A stretch of DNA of 34,410 nucleotides from Patescibacteria group bacterium (GTDB lineage: Bacteria; Patescibacteriota; Minisyncoccia; Phycocordibacterales; DATDWN01): the NCBI GenBank assembly GCA_013816135.1, contig JACDEV010000009.1, forward strand, positions 1 to 34,410. The letters are read 5' to 3'. The notes beneath the pieces were generated by a model, which saw nothing but the letters and a program-made list of their open reading frames with translations, ran no database searches and was not told the DNA's origin. A program made the position numbers and the translations under genes. How positions within the stretch are numbered: the first letter of the stretch is position 1; each line of letters begins with the position of its first letter. This document shows, in pieces, positions 7,436-17,449 of the stretch.

Positions 7436-8818
7436 CTATACTGGGCTTACATTTGTACCTTCTGGAGTGTCTTTGATTTCGTAGCCTAATTTTTCGATTT
7501 CTTTACGTAATTCGTCACTTTTTTCGAAGTTTTTATCATTTCTTGCTTCATTTCTCTCATTTATCAATACCTTTACATTTTCAGGAATTTCAAATTCTTC
7601 ATGTTTATTGAGTTGAAGTCCTAATACTTTATCAAATCTTAAGACCATTTCTTTTTTGTCAGCCTCTCCAAGACTTTGATCTTTTAAAACTTCCCATACT
7701 AAAGATAATGCTCTAGGAGTATTCAGATCATCATTTATATATTCAGAAAATTCGTTTCTATATTTTTCTATATTTTCTGAATCAGGTTTTATATCAACTG
7801 ACAATAATGATATTTTTTCTTTGAGTTTTTTCCAAGCGGTCTGTGCCCCCTCTAATGCTTCCCAGCTAAATTGAAGTGGTGAAGAATATTGCCCGGACAG
7901 TAGTAAATATCGATAAGCCAATGGATCAATACTTTTTTCTTTCAAAGTATTCAAAGTAATAAAATTCTCTTCAGATTTTGCCATTTTACCAGATTCGACA
8001 GTCAGAAAAGCATTATGCATCCAATATCTTGCAAAAGGATAACCAGCACCCTCAGCTTGGGCTATTTCGTTGTTATGATGAACAGGAATGTGGTCAATGC
8101 CGCCAGTATGAATATCAAATTCTTTTCCTAAATATTTTACTGACATTGCAGTACATTCAATGTGCCACCCTGGAAAACCTTTTCCAAAAGGTGTTTCGTA
8201 ACCCATTTCATTATTAAATTTCCATAGGGCAAAATCTTTCTGATTTCTTTTTTCAGGATTTGCCCCTATTCTGGAATGGCTTTCATCTACTGATCTGATA
8301 TTTCCAAGTTTCCCATATTCTGGAAATTTATCTGTATCAAAATAAAGACCGTCCGAGGTTGTATAAGTAAAACCATTTTCTCCAAGTTTTTTTATAAGTT
8401 CGATATCTTCTTGTATATTGTCACTAGCAAAAGGGAACTCAGAAGGTAGTTCTATATTTAAAGCTAAAAGATCTTCCTTAAATTTATCAAAGTAAAAATT
8501 TGCAACTTCTCGCATAGCGGGCAATGTCAAAGGCTTACCTTCACGCTTCAAAGCTTTGGTCATTTTATCTTCTCCGTCATCATTGTCACTAGAAAGATGT
8601 CCAATATCTGTAATATTTATGACTTGTTTTATTTCGTATCCGTTATATTCGAACATTCGTCTCAAGACATCAGCGAAAACATAACTTCTGAGATTACCAA
8701 GATGAGCGTAATTATAAACTGTCGGTCCACAGTTATACATCAACACTTGGTTTGGTGTTATGGAGGTGAATTTATCTTTCTTTCCAGAAAGAGTGTTTTG
8801 CAAAAATATATCTTTCAT
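7436..8818 (-). CDS. cysS: cysteinyl-tRNA synthetase
   Basis: YNCGPTVYNYAHLGNLRSYVFADVLRR, GFPGWHIECTAMS, HHNNEIAQAEG, KMAKSEENFITL. Confidence 0.97.
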   Translation of the reverse strand: MKDIFLQNTLSGKKDKFTSITPNQVLMYNCGPTVYNYAHLGNLRSYVFADVLRRMFEYNGYEIKQVINITDIGHLSSDNDDGEDKMTKALKREGKPLTLPAMREVANFYFDKFKEDLLALNIELPSEFPFASDNIQEDIELIKKLGENGFTYTTSDGLYFDTDKFPEYGKLGNIRSVDESHSRIGANPEKRNQKDFALWKFNNEMGYETPFGKGFPGWHIECTAMSVKYLGKEFDIHTGGIDHIPVHHNNEIAQAEGAGYPFARYWMHNAFLTVESGKMAKSEENFITLNTLKEKSIDPLAYRYLLLSGQYSSPLQFSWEALEGAQTAWKKLKEKISLLSVDIKPDSENIEKYRNEFSEYINDDLNTPRALSLVWEVLKDQSLGEADKKEMVLRFDKVLGLQLNKHEEFEIPENVKVLINERNEARNDKNFEKSDELRKEIEKLGYEIKDTPEGTNVSPV

Positions 8819-8822
8819 CCGC

Positions 8823-9743
8823 TTACATTAACCTTTTATGCTTTGCAATGGAAATGGTAATCAGCGCAATAGCACACATAGCTCCTATAATGATCCAAAA
8901 CGCATTAGGGTTTTCTATTAACGGCATTCCAGAAGTTCTCATAGCAAATATTACCGCGATTAGGTTTAAAGGGAGCACTATAGAGCCAACAACTGTTAGA
9001 TTTTTTACAGTTTCATTTTGTTTAGAAGTCAGTAATGAGTTGTTGGTGTCGCGAAGTTCTCTAAGTAGTTCTAGATTTGATCTTATTGTGGTATTTATTT
9101 TTAAATAATCCAAAATAATCATATCAATTCCAGAAGAAAATTCTTCCCCGAATATTTTTTTGCCTTGAGAACGCAGAGATTCAAGGATTTCATGATGCAT
9201 ATCAGTGATTTTTTTAAAATTCAGAAGTGTACGAGTGATTTCTGATATAGCCACAACCATTTCCTTCTCTTTACCTTTGAATATTTTTGAAGTGATATTT
9301 TCTGTAGTGTCTTCAATGTATTCTAGTTCATCAAAAAGTGCAGTATATAATTCTCGTAACACTCCCATAAATAACAAATGAGACTTTGAATGTTTTGAAG
9401 TGTCCTTACCTAGAATTTCGTTAACCTCTATCTTCTTACCAAATTTATGAAGGGCATCGATAGTGTCATATCGAGCAGTTATAAGAAATTCCTTTCCAAT
9501 TACAAAATCCACTTCCTGATTGTTGTTGTTTTTTGAGTGAGTGTGCTTCCAAGCGGGAAAATGAAGTATTGTAAAGATATAGTTTTCATGGAATTCTAAT
9601 CGAGGCTTAGGAGTTGAAGAAGTGAGTTCATTTGCAACAAATGGATGTATACCATACTTGTCCATAATTTCATGCATTTCTTCGGGAGTACCATCGACTA
9701 CATCTATCCAAGTCTCTCCACTGTATTTGTAAGTGCTTATCAT
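8823..9743 (-). CDS. corA: CorA-family magnesium transporter
   Basis: C-terminal two-TM region with the variant signature IFAMRTSGMP; N-terminal domain typical of the family. Confidence 0.88.
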   Translation of the reverse strand: MISTYKYSGETWIDVVDGTPEEMHEIMDKYGIHPFVANELTSSTPKPRLEFHENYIFTILHFPAWKHTHSKNNNNQEVDFVIGKEFLITARYDTIDALHKFGKKIEVNEILGKDTSKHSKSHLLFMGVLRELYTALFDELEYIEDTTENITSKIFKGKEKEMVVAISEITRTLLNFKKITDMHHEILESLRSQGKKIFGEEFSSGIDMIILDYLKINTTIRSNLELLRELRDTNNSLLTSKQNETVKNLTVVGSIVLPLNLIAVIFAMRTSGMPLIENPNAFWIIIGAMCAIALITISIAKHKRLM

Positions 9744-9796
9744 AATGTAAAGTATATCTGAATGTTAATTTGACCACAATGCATTTAACTGAGAGA

Positions 9797-11035
9797 ATGT
9801 ATCAAATGGATAATTTTTCTAAGTACCGTAATCAGATTTTGAGCAGTTTGCTCTTAGCTATCTGTGTATTTTTTGCAGGTTACTATTTTGGACATAATAA
9901 TATTTCAGAGGCTGATAAAGTAGTGTCTGTTATAAATAAAACAGATCCAGCAGGGACTAATGTAGATTTCCAGGCTTTTTGGAAAGCATGGAATGTTATT
10001 GACCAGAAGTATGTGCCTACAAACAGTACAACCACTGACAAGAAAGTTGATTCTCAAACTAGAGTCTATGGCGCTATTGAAGGAATGGTAAAGGCTCTAG
10101 GGGATCCTTACACTACTTTCTTTCCTCCAGTAGAAGCAAAAACCTTTAATGAAGAAATAAGTGGAAACTTTGAAGGAGTCGGTATGGAGGTTGGAGTCAA
10201 AGATAAAATTCTTACGGTTATAGCTCCACTTAAAGGAACACCAGCATATAGAGCGGGAATAAAAACAGGAGATAAGATTGTAAAGATAGATGAAACATTT
10301 ACAGAAAAACTAAGTACAGAAGAAGCAATAAAAATAATTAGAGGAAAGAAGGGAACAGCTGTAAAATTCCTAATAGTTCGAGAAGGCGTTAAAGATCCAT
10401 TCGAGATCACAGTTCTTAGAGATGTAATAAATATGCCGACAGTTGATACTGAAACAAAAGGAGATGTATTTGTCATAAGGCTTTACAGCTTCTCAGCTAT
10501 TTCACCAAATCTTTTCAGAGATGCTCTACGTCAATTCGTACAATCCGGCAAAAACAAGTTAATTATCGACTTACGAGGTAATCCCGGTGGATATCTTGAA
10601 GCTGCTATAGATATGGCCTCATGGTTTCTTCCAGCAGGTAAGGTAGTCGTCCAAGAAGATTTCAGAAACGCTCAAGACGCTCAAATATACAGAAGCAAGG
10701 GTTACAATATTTTTAACAACAAGTTAAAGTTAGTCATTCTGATTGACGGTGGTTCAGCTAGCGCTTCCGAAATTCTTGCAGGAGCATTGCATGAGCAAGG
10801 AGTAGCCACACTTGTAGGAACACAATCTTTCGGTAAAGGATCTGTTCAAGAGTTAGTTGATATTACTTCTGATACATCGTTAAAAGTAACAATTGCAAAA
10901 TGGCTAACTCCAAATGGAACATCTATCTCTCACGGAGGCCTTACTCCTGATGTGGTTGTTAAATTAGATGAGGCTGAGTTTAAGAAAGGTAATGACACTC
11001 AAATGGCGAAAGCATTAGAAATTCTTTCAAAATAG
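9797..11035 (+). CDS. S41 family C-terminal processing peptidase with PDZ domain
   Basis: TM anchor; YGAIEGMVKALGDPYTTFFPP, PDZ FEGVGMEVG..APLKGTPAYRAGIKTGDKI, DLRGNPGGYLEAAIDMASWFL, GGSASASEILAGAL, GTQSFGKGSVQ. Confidence 0.94.
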   Translation: MYQMDNFSKYRNQILSSLLLAICVFFAGYYFGHNNISEADKVVSVINKTDPAGTNVDFQAFWKAWNVIDQKYVPTNSTTTDKKVDSQTRVYGAIEGMVKALGDPYTTFFPPVEAKTFNEEISGNFEGVGMEVGVKDKILTVIAPLKGTPAYRAGIKTGDKIVKIDETFTEKLSTEEAIKIIRGKKGTAVKFLIVREGVKDPFEITVLRDVINMPTVDTETKGDVFVIRLYSFSAISPNLFRDALRQFVQSGKNKLIIDLRGNPGGYLEAAIDMASWFLPAGKVVVQEDFRNAQDAQIYRSKGYNIFNNKLKLVILIDGGSASASEILAGALHEQGVATLVGTQSFGKGSVQELVDITSDTSLKVTIAKWLTPNGTSISHGGLTPDVVVKLDEAEFKKGNDTQMAKALEILSK

Positions 11036-11039
11036 TTTC

Positions 11040-11231
11040 GTCGAATATATATTTTTTAGACACGTATAAATCGCTGGTGCGATTTTACTATGCTCGGATA
11101 TCAAGAAAACAATCTCCTAACTACTTAGCCCTTTCGCAAACTCGCTTCGCTCAAACAGTGCTTCGGTCTTTAAGTAGTTTGATTGTTGTTTTCTAATATC
11201 CTTTGCAATGTCTCAAAAATACATACTCGAC
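11040..11231. repeat. nested inverted-repeat element (MITE-like or large RNA hairpin) between ctpA-like and rplI
   Basis: Outer arms 11040-11062 (GTCGAATATATATTTTTTAGACA) and 11209-11231 (TGTCTCAAAAATACATACTCGAC), 20/23 complementary; inner arms 11096-11127 and 11171-11201; side hairpin AAATCGC-tggt-GCGATTT at 11068-11085. Confidence 0.75.
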
Positions 11232-11260
11232 TCCAAATGGGGTTGTGGTAATATGTTCGT

Positions 11261-11704
11261 ATGAAAGTAATTTTACTAAAAGACATTGCCAAAGTTGGGA
11301 AAAAATACGATGTAAAAGACGTTGCAGACGGTTATGCATTAAACATGCTTATCCCAAGAGGGTATGCAAAAGTTGCAACTGAACAATCACTTCGAAGCTT
11401 AGACATGTTGAAGCAAAATGATCTAACAGATAAGAAGATTCAAACTGAACTTTTGATTAAGAATCTAGAAACTATAAAAAATCTCAAGATAACTTTAAAA
11501 GAAAAAGCAAATGACAAAGGAGTATTGTTTGCCGGCGTAACAAAAGAAACGTTGGTTAATGAGATAATGAAGGAAACAAGACTGAATATTGATCCAAGTT
11601 CGATTATGATGAACAAACCTTTGAAAGAAGTAGGGGAGCATAAAGTAACTGTAGAAGCTTTAGGAAAGCAGACACAATTTACAGTAAATATTGAATCAAA
11701 ATAA
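11261..11704 (+). CDS. rplI: 50S ribosomal protein L9
   Basis: MKVILLKDIAKVGKKYDVKDVADGYALNMLIPRGYAKVAT. Confidence 0.97.
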   Translation: MKVILLKDIAKVGKKYDVKDVADGYALNMLIPRGYAKVATEQSLRSLDMLKQNDLTDKKIQTELLIKNLETIKNLKITLKEKANDKGVLFAGVTKETLVNEIMKETRLNIDPSSIMMNKPLKEVGEHKVTVEALGKQTQFTVNIESK

Positions 11705-11709
11705 GAAAC

Positions 11710-11736
11710 AAAAAACCTCCATCTGGAGGTTTTTTT
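11710..11736. terminator. bidirectional terminator between convergent rplI and rpmA
   Basis: AAAAAACCTCC-atct-GGAGGTTTTTT. Confidence 0.9.
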
Positions 11737-11737
11737 G

Positions 11738-12013
11738 TTAGGCGACTACGTGAACGATTTTTTTAATGGAAGACTTATTGTCAAAGTGCATCTTGCGCTT
11801 TGTTCCGAACTTTATAGTTCCAGCAATTAATGCAAATAGAGTGTGATCTTTACCCATTCCTACATTTTTTCCAGGCAAAACATCAGTACCTCTCTGTCGA
11901 ATAATCACAGATCCTGGCTGTGCTTTATCTCCTTCAGTTATTTTAACTCCAAGATACTTAGGATTTGAATCTCGGCCGTTTTTTGTTGTTCCAGCGGACT
12001 TTTTATGTGCCAT
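11738..12013 (-). CDS. rpmA: 50S ribosomal protein L27
   Basis: [62 protein letters not shown]. Confidence 0.97.
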   Translation of the reverse strand: MAHKKSAGTTKNGRDSNPKYLGVKITEGDKAQPGSVIIRQRGTDVLPGKNVGMGKDHTLFALIAGTIKFGTKRKMHFDNKSSIKKIVHVVA

Positions 12014-12036
12014 GAATGTGGTAAAATATTAACCAA

Positions 12037-12426
12037 ATGAGTATAAAGGATTTGGGAGAAAAAATCAAGCCGTTTTACATACTACTGTTAATTTTGGTAA
12101 TTGCGTCTATTTTCTTTGGCCTAGGCCGTCTTTCTGTTGTTTTAGAACGTAAAAGTCCTATCAAAATCTCATATCCAAATAGCTTAGGGACAGCTACAGT
12201 GGAACAGGCAATTGAATCTACTTCTGCTTCAGATAATACAGAACTCAGCACTCTGAGGCCACAATCAGGTGGGGTAATCGGATCAAAAAGTGGTAAAAAG
12301 TACTATTATCCATGGTGCGGTACAGTTAAACGGATCAAGCCTCAAAATCAAGTAAAATTTGAATCTGTTGAAGCTGCAAAGGCCGCAGGATATAAACCAG
12401 CAGGAAACTGTAAGGGATTGAAATAA
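12037..12426 (+). CDS. membrane-anchored protein with C-terminal Ada-like/'sunset' Zn-binding-type domain
   Basis: N-terminal TM helix; C-terminal GSKSGKKYYYPWCGTVKRIKPQNQVKFESVEAAKAAGYKPAGNCKGLK. Confidence 0.75.
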   Translation: MSIKDLGEKIKPFYILLLILVIASIFFGLGRLSVVLERKSPIKISYPNSLGTATVEQAIESTSASDNTELSTLRPQSGGVIGSKSGKKYYYPWCGTVKRIKPQNQVKFESVEAAKAAGYKPAGNCKGLK

Positions 12427-12488
12427 TACCTTGATATTTAAGGGTTTTTGCTCTAAGGTAGTAATAAGTTTGAGTTATTATATTTTTT

Positions 12489-13388
12489 ATGGATGAATAC
12501 CAAATTATTCTTTTTTATAACTATACTCACGTCGAAGATCCAGAAGAACTTCGGCATTTTCAGCATGCACTATGTAAACGATTAGATTTAAAAGGAAGAG
12601 TTATTGTCGCTAAGGAAGGTATAAACGCAACTCTTGAAGGTAAAACAGAAAACATAAATGCTTATTTAGAAGAATACTTGGCAGACTCTAGATTTTCCAA
12701 TACTCATATAAAGAAAAGTAAAGGAATTGGGGATGCTTTTCCAAAGCTTTCAGTAAGGAATCGCAAAGAAATTGTATCTCTGAACCTCGAGGAAGATTTC
12801 AGTCCAACAGAGGTGACTGGTAAGAAACTTAAACCAGAAGAATTGAAACAATGGTTTGAATCAGGCAAGGATTTTCATATTGTAGACATGAGAAATGATT
12901 ATGAATATAAAGTGGGGAGATTCAAGGATTCTATTATGCCAAAACTTGAGAATTTTCGTGATGTACCAAGGGTACTAGGAGAATTAGAAAATCTTAAAAA
13001 CAAGCCAGTACTGACAGTGTGTACAGGTGGGGTTCGATGTGAGAAAGCCTCAGGCTTTCTAAAGAAGAATGGTTTTAATGACGTGTATCAACTTGATGGA
13101 GGAATTGTAAGTTATATGGAGAAATTTCCCGGTGAAGAATTTCAGGGTTCTTTGTACGTATTCGACAAAAGAATAACTATGAGCTTTGATCCGGAAGATA
13201 AACATGTGGTAGTAGGAAACTGTGATATATGCAACGTTTCTTCCGAAAGATACGTTAATTGTAAAAATCCGAGATGCAATAAGCATTTTATTTGTTGCAG
13301 AGAATGTTCTGAAGAAGATGGAAAATCCACTTGTAGTATGGAGTGTAAATTGATTATGAATACAGCTGAATTAGTTTCAGCTAAATAG
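12489..13388 (+). CDS. trhO: tRNA uridine(34) hydroxylase TrhO/YceA (rhodanese domain)
   Basis: N-terminal FYNYTHVEDPEELRHFQHALC...KEGINATLEG, rhodanese loop CTGGVRCEKASG, Cys-rich C-terminus. Confidence 0.92.
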   Translation: MDEYQIILFYNYTHVEDPEELRHFQHALCKRLDLKGRVIVAKEGINATLEGKTENINAYLEEYLADSRFSNTHIKKSKGIGDAFPKLSVRNRKEIVSLNLEEDFSPTEVTGKKLKPEELKQWFESGKDFHIVDMRNDYEYKVGRFKDSIMPKLENFRDVPRVLGELENLKNKPVLTVCTGGVRCEKASGFLKKNGFNDVYQLDGGIVSYMEKFPGEEFQGSLYVFDKRITMSFDPEDKHVVVGNCDICNVSSERYVNCKNPRCNKHFICCRECSEEDGKSTCSMECKLIMNTAELVSAK

Positions 13389-13389
13389 A

Positions 13390-14067
13390 ATGAAAAAATT
13401 GAATTATTATGGCCCTTTGTTTTTACAGAAAGTCGGCTACTTAGTATTTTTATTTTTATATAAAGTTTTTCTAAATATTGAGATCAAAGGTAAGGAAAAT
13501 CTAAAAGATCTTAAAGGACCAATAATAATAGCTCCAAATCATACGAGCGAACTTGACGTGACAGCTATGCCTCTACTTTTTCCATTTTTCTCTTCGCTTT
13601 ATCCGATATATTTTGTTGCAAATTCCAGAGCCAAGTTTATGGGTTTTGGATGGCGGAAATATGTGTATGGCGAAGCTTTTTTCAATATGCTTGGTGGATA
13701 TTCTACGAATTCAGGACATAGAGATTATGTAGTATCTCTTGAAGATCATATAAAATTACTTTCCAATAAACATACTATTTGTATTTTCCCAGAAGGAAGA
13801 AGGACATTGGATGGTAATTTGGGTCCTGCACGAGGTGGAATGGGTTATATGGCATTCACATCAAGGGCTACAGTTGTTCCTGTAGCGATCGATACATTTT
13901 TCAATATTTCACCATGGGATCTTTTTATGAGAAAAAGGAAAGTAGTAATAACTGTTCTCAAACCAGTCACAACAGAAGAAATTTTTCAGACCAATAATCC
14001 TGAAGTTGTTGATTTCCAGCATGCTTCCGAAATGATATTAGAAAGGATTTCATCTGTGTTACAATAG
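13390..14067 (+). CDS. plsC: 1-acyl-sn-glycerol-3-phosphate acyltransferase (PlsC family)
   Basis: Acyltransferase motifs NHTSELD (NHx4D) and FPEGRRTLDG. Confidence 0.9.
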   Translation: MKKLNYYGPLFLQKVGYLVFLFLYKVFLNIEIKGKENLKDLKGPIIIAPNHTSELDVTAMPLLFPFFSSLYPIYFVANSRAKFMGFGWRKYVYGEAFFNMLGGYSTNSGHRDYVVSLEDHIKLLSNKHTICIFPEGRRTLDGNLGPARGGMGYMAFTSRATVVPVAIDTFFNISPWDLFMRKRKVVITVLKPVTTEEIFQTNNPEVVDFQHASEMILERISSVLQ

Positions 14068-14087
14068 AAATAATAATTTATAAAAAT

Positions 14088-15251
14088 ATGGCAGTTATTT
14101 CTGGGTTACTATTTGATCTTTGGTATATTTTCAAAGGCAAATATATTAAAACTGGCAAAGAAAAAAAATACAAATTTGCCTTCATTGTTCATTCAAGGAA
14201 TTATTTGGATATTTACAGAAAATTTCCATTAGCTAGGAAACTCCCTAAGGATATCGTGCTTTTTTTTATGAAACATCTTTGGCCAATCACTTTATCCAAG
14301 GTGACTGGTGTAATATCCAGTGAAACAAAAAAGGAAGTTCCTGGTTTTGTATTAGGTATTACAATGCCTGCTGACCTTATGCTTTTGGATAGGCCTTATG
14401 CATTAAAAAAAATAAGACAGGCGCTTTATTTGGCGAAAGGACAAGGAGTGACCATCATTGGACTAGGAGGTCTAACTTCATCACTCTCAAAAGGAGGATT
14501 AGATCTTTTGGATATACCTATAAATATAACAACAGGTCATGCATATACTGCATATAATATAGTTCAGAATTTACTAAAACTAACAAATATTTTTGAGGTT
14601 CCAAAGGAATCGATAAGTGTTACTGTTGTAGGTGCTGCGGGATCCATTGGCTCAATGTCGAGTATGCTTATTGCTCGAGAAAGTTATCATTCATTAACGC
14701 TCATAGACACAAAAAGAAAACAGGATAAGGTCAAAGAACTATCTGAAGAGATAAAAAAAATAAACTCAAAAATAGTGATAAAAATTTCGGATAAGATTTC
14801 TGATATATTAGATTGCGATTTTGTAATTACAGCTACAAACACCGCTGAAGCATTAGTGACTCCTGATCATGTATCGGATGGAATGGTAATAATTGACGAT
14901 GCACAACCTTCTGATATCCATCCTGATGTTTTGAAGATGGAGAATGTACTGGTCATCGAGGCGGGAGTCGTTCATACCCCAAATATTAACAGTAACTTTA
15001 ATTATGGGTTGAAAAGTCGAACTGATAATTTTTGTTGTATGGCGGAGCTTTTGGTCCTCGCAAGCTACGGTTGGAATGAACATTATGTCATCAACAAAGC
15101 AACTTTAGAAAACATTGATCATATATCTGAAATGGGAAAAGCACTCGATTTCAGAGTTGCATCATTCCAAAACTTCCAAGAATCCATTACAAATGATAAG
15201 ATTGAGAAAGTAAAAAAAGTCTTTTGCAATAAACATGGAATTTCATTTTGA
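14088..15251 (+). CDS. long-chain acyl-ACP reductase-like protein (cyanobacterial AAR-like)
   Basis: GLGGLTSSL..TTGHAYTAYNIV, Rossmann VTVVGAAGSIGS, IEAGVVHTP and NFCCMAELLVLASYGW align by eye with AAR segments ALGGFTSI..FTTGNTHTAYVI, VAVVGATGDIGS, GGVVEH and MFACFAEAMLLEFEGW. Confidence 0.78.
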   Translation: MAVISGLLFDLWYIFKGKYIKTGKEKKYKFAFIVHSRNYLDIYRKFPLARKLPKDIVLFFMKHLWPITLSKVTGVISSETKKEVPGFVLGITMPADLMLLDRPYALKKIRQALYLAKGQGVTIIGLGGLTSSLSKGGLDLLDIPINITTGHAYTAYNIVQNLLKLTNIFEVPKESISVTVVGAAGSIGSMSSMLIARESYHSLTLIDTKRKQDKVKELSEEIKKINSKIVIKISDKISDILDCDFVITATNTAEALVTPDHVSDGMVIIDDAQPSDIHPDVLKMENVLVIEAGVVHTPNINSNFNYGLKSRTDNFCCMAELLVLASYGWNEHYVINKATLENIDHISEMGKALDFRVASFQNFQESITNDKIEKVKKVFCNKHGISF

Positions 15252-16848
15252 TGCCATCAATATCATAATATTGGTCGTCACAGTACTTAACTTATCTCTT
15301 GGTATCATTGTTTTTCTGACTAAAAGACAAAGCCGGGTCAATCAATCTTTTTTTGTATTCTTAATAGCGGCAACAGGATGGTGTATCTCAATGTTTCTGT
15401 TTAGAAGTCTTGCTAATACGAATATCGCTCTATTGCTAGCGCGAGTTTTATATATGAGCGCTGCTTTGATTCCTTTATCACTCATTTATTTTATTGAGGT
15501 CTTTCCAAAAGAAGAGAAAAATCTTCCTTATATACTTAATTTATTAATGCCCGTTCCTTTGCTTGTAGTTTTGGCCATTTCTTTTTTCCCATTACTTATC
15601 ATTGGAGTTAATTATATTTCAGGTAAAGAACCAGTGATCTTGTTCAACCCTTCTTATCATACTGCTTATGCTATTTATATTGTTTCTTATTTTACGATCT
15701 GTTATGTTTTGCTTTTTGTTAAATATCTCCATTTTCAAAACGACGAAAAAAAACAGATATTGTATATTTTTGCAGGAACATTGATCGCGACATTGATTGG
15801 GGTTTCAACAAATTTGACAATGCCATATTTTGGAGATTTTCGTTTAAATTGGATGGGTCAAGTAGGTATTATTGCCATGATAGGTGCTATCTCTTATTCC
15901 ATCATCAAGCACAGACTTTTCAATTTAAAGATAGTTGCTACACAATTCATTGTTTTTGTACTCTGCGTTTCACTTTTTATAAGGTTATTGTTGTCTTCGA
16001 ATAGGTCAGATCTGCTTATAAATCTTATTTTCCTACTAATCATGATGATTATAGGCTGGTTCCTGGTTAAAAGTGTTATTGAAGAAGTTAATCAGCGAGA
16101 AAAAGCAGTTCATCTCGCAGAAGATCTCGATAAGTCGAACAGCATGTTAAAAGAAGCAAATCAAGGTCAAGCAAGCTTGATGCATTTTATGAATCATCAG
16201 ATCAAGGGACGATTCGGAAATACCAAGAATATATTCGCAGAACTTCTGAGCGGGGATTATGGCACAATGCCGTCTGATACATTACCTCTTTTGGCAAAAG
16301 GTTTGGACGAAGCAAATATAGGTGTGAATTATGTGCAAGGAATACTTAAAGGTGCTAGTGCAGAAAGCGGGACTTTGCCATATGAGATGAAACAAATGGA
16401 TTTTAGAAAACTTGTTGAAAGTGTAGTGCTCGGTCAAAAAGAATATGCCGAGAAAAAAGGCCTAGCATATATATCTGAAATTTTGCCAGGGGATTATTCT
16501 ATTAATGGTGATGCACTTCAGCTCAGCGAGGCAGTAAGAAATCTTATCGATAACTCAGTGAATTACACTGAAAAAGGAAGTATTAAGATGAATCTATCTG
16601 TAAATAAAGACTGGATTGAGCTCATTGTAAAAGATACTGGGATTGGAATATCGGATCAGGATAAGTTAAGGCTTTTTACTTCTGGTGGAAGAGGAGTGGA
16701 TTCCTTGAAGGTAAATGTTAATGCGACTGGCTTTGGATTGGTTTTTGTTAAAGGAGTCGTTGAGGCACACAAAGGGAAAGTTTGGGCAGAATCAGAAGGA
16801 GTGGGAAAAGGATCTACTTTTTATATAAATCTTCCCGTTCAGTCTTAA
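15235..16848 (+). CDS. membrane sensor histidine kinase (multi-TM N-terminus)
   Basis: About 7 TM helices, DHp-like FMNHQIKGRFGNTKN, N-box NLIDNSVNYT, G1 DTGIGIS, G2 GFGLVFVKGVVEAHKGKVWAESEGVGKGSTF. Start overlaps the upstream gene. Confidence 0.9.
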   Translation: MEFHFDAINIIILVVTVLNLSLGIIVFLTKRQSRVNQSFFVFLIAATGWCISMFLFRSLANTNIALLLARVLYMSAALIPLSLIYFIEVFPKEEKNLPYILNLLMPVPLLVVLAISFFPLLIIGVNYISGKEPVILFNPSYHTAYAIYIVSYFTICYVLLFVKYLHFQNDEKKQILYIFAGTLIATLIGVSTNLTMPYFGDFRLNWMGQVGIIAMIGAISYSIIKHRLFNLKIVATQFIVFVLCVSLFIRLLLSSNRSDLLINLIFLLIMMIIGWFLVKSVIEEVNQREKAVHLAEDLDKSNSMLKEANQGQASLMHFMNHQIKGRFGNTKNIFAELLSGDYGTMPSDTLPLLAKGLDEANIGVNYVQGILKGASAESGTLPYEMKQMDFRKLVESVVLGQKEYAEKKGLAYISEILPGDYSINGDALQLSEAVRNLIDNSVNYTEKGSIKMNLSVNKDWIELIVKDTGIGISDQDKLRLFTSGGRGVDSLKVNVNATGFGLVFVKGVVEAHKGKVWAESEGVGKGSTFYINLPVQS

Positions 16849-17411
16849 ACGTGATAAATATAAAGTCTCTTTCCTAAATTTAAGTATTCATTATCCAGTT
16901 CAACAATCTCAACTGGTGTATGTTCTTCAGATTCAAAATCACAGGAAACCACTCTCACTTCTTTTTTTGTGTGATCTTGCATTATAGGAATAAGTTTTCT
17001 TAATAAGCCTGGATACAAGTAAGTAAAAAAATGTGTAGCCTCACTCATATCTGTTTCAAAAAAATTGGCACGCTTTATAGTAATATTCTGAAAATTTCTA
17101 GTTCGTAGTTTGGCCAAAAGATAAGGGAAAAAAGCTCTCTCAATACCCACGGCTTTTATTTGTGGATGAGTAAGTACTGCTTCAACAAGTACCTTTCCAT
17201 TTCCACATCCTAAATCGTACAAAACACTGTTATGAGATAACTTAAGGCTAGCTACGATTTGTTCAAGAACTTCGTCAGGCACAGGTACAAATGGAGCATG
17301 AGTAGAAAAGGCCGCAATGATCTGCAAAGCCATAAAAATTATAAATAAAATCGAAAATAACAGACTGAGAAGGAGTAAAATTGTGTATAAGATCATGTAT
17401 ATAATATACAT
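16845..17411 (-). CDS. membrane-anchored class I SAM-dependent methyltransferase-like protein
   Basis: N-terminal TM helix; motif I LYDLGCGNGKVLVEA, then AVGIER. Confidence 0.8.
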   Translation of the reverse strand: MYIIYMILYTILLLLSLLFSILFIIFMALQIIAAFSTHAPFVPVPDEVLEQIVASLKLSHNSVLYDLGCGNGKVLVEAVLTHPQIKAVGIERAFFPYLLAKLRTRNFQNITIKRANFFETDMSEATHFFTYLYPGLLRKLIPIMQDHTKKEVRVVSCDFESEEHTPVEIVELDNEYLNLGKRLYIYHV

Positions 17412-17449
17412 TAAATTATATTTTCCAACAATTATGCTAGTATCTGCTC

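Noticed and set aside
13042-13062. Short palindrome AGAAAGCCTCAGGCTTTCT in trhO
   Set aside because: Arms of 9 bp in a region encoding ordinary rhodanese sequence; weaker than the other intragenic palindromes.
16845-16848. 4-bp convergent overlap of stop codons (TTAA) between the histidine kinase and a methyltransferase
   Set aside because: Common economy in compact genomes; not notable alone.
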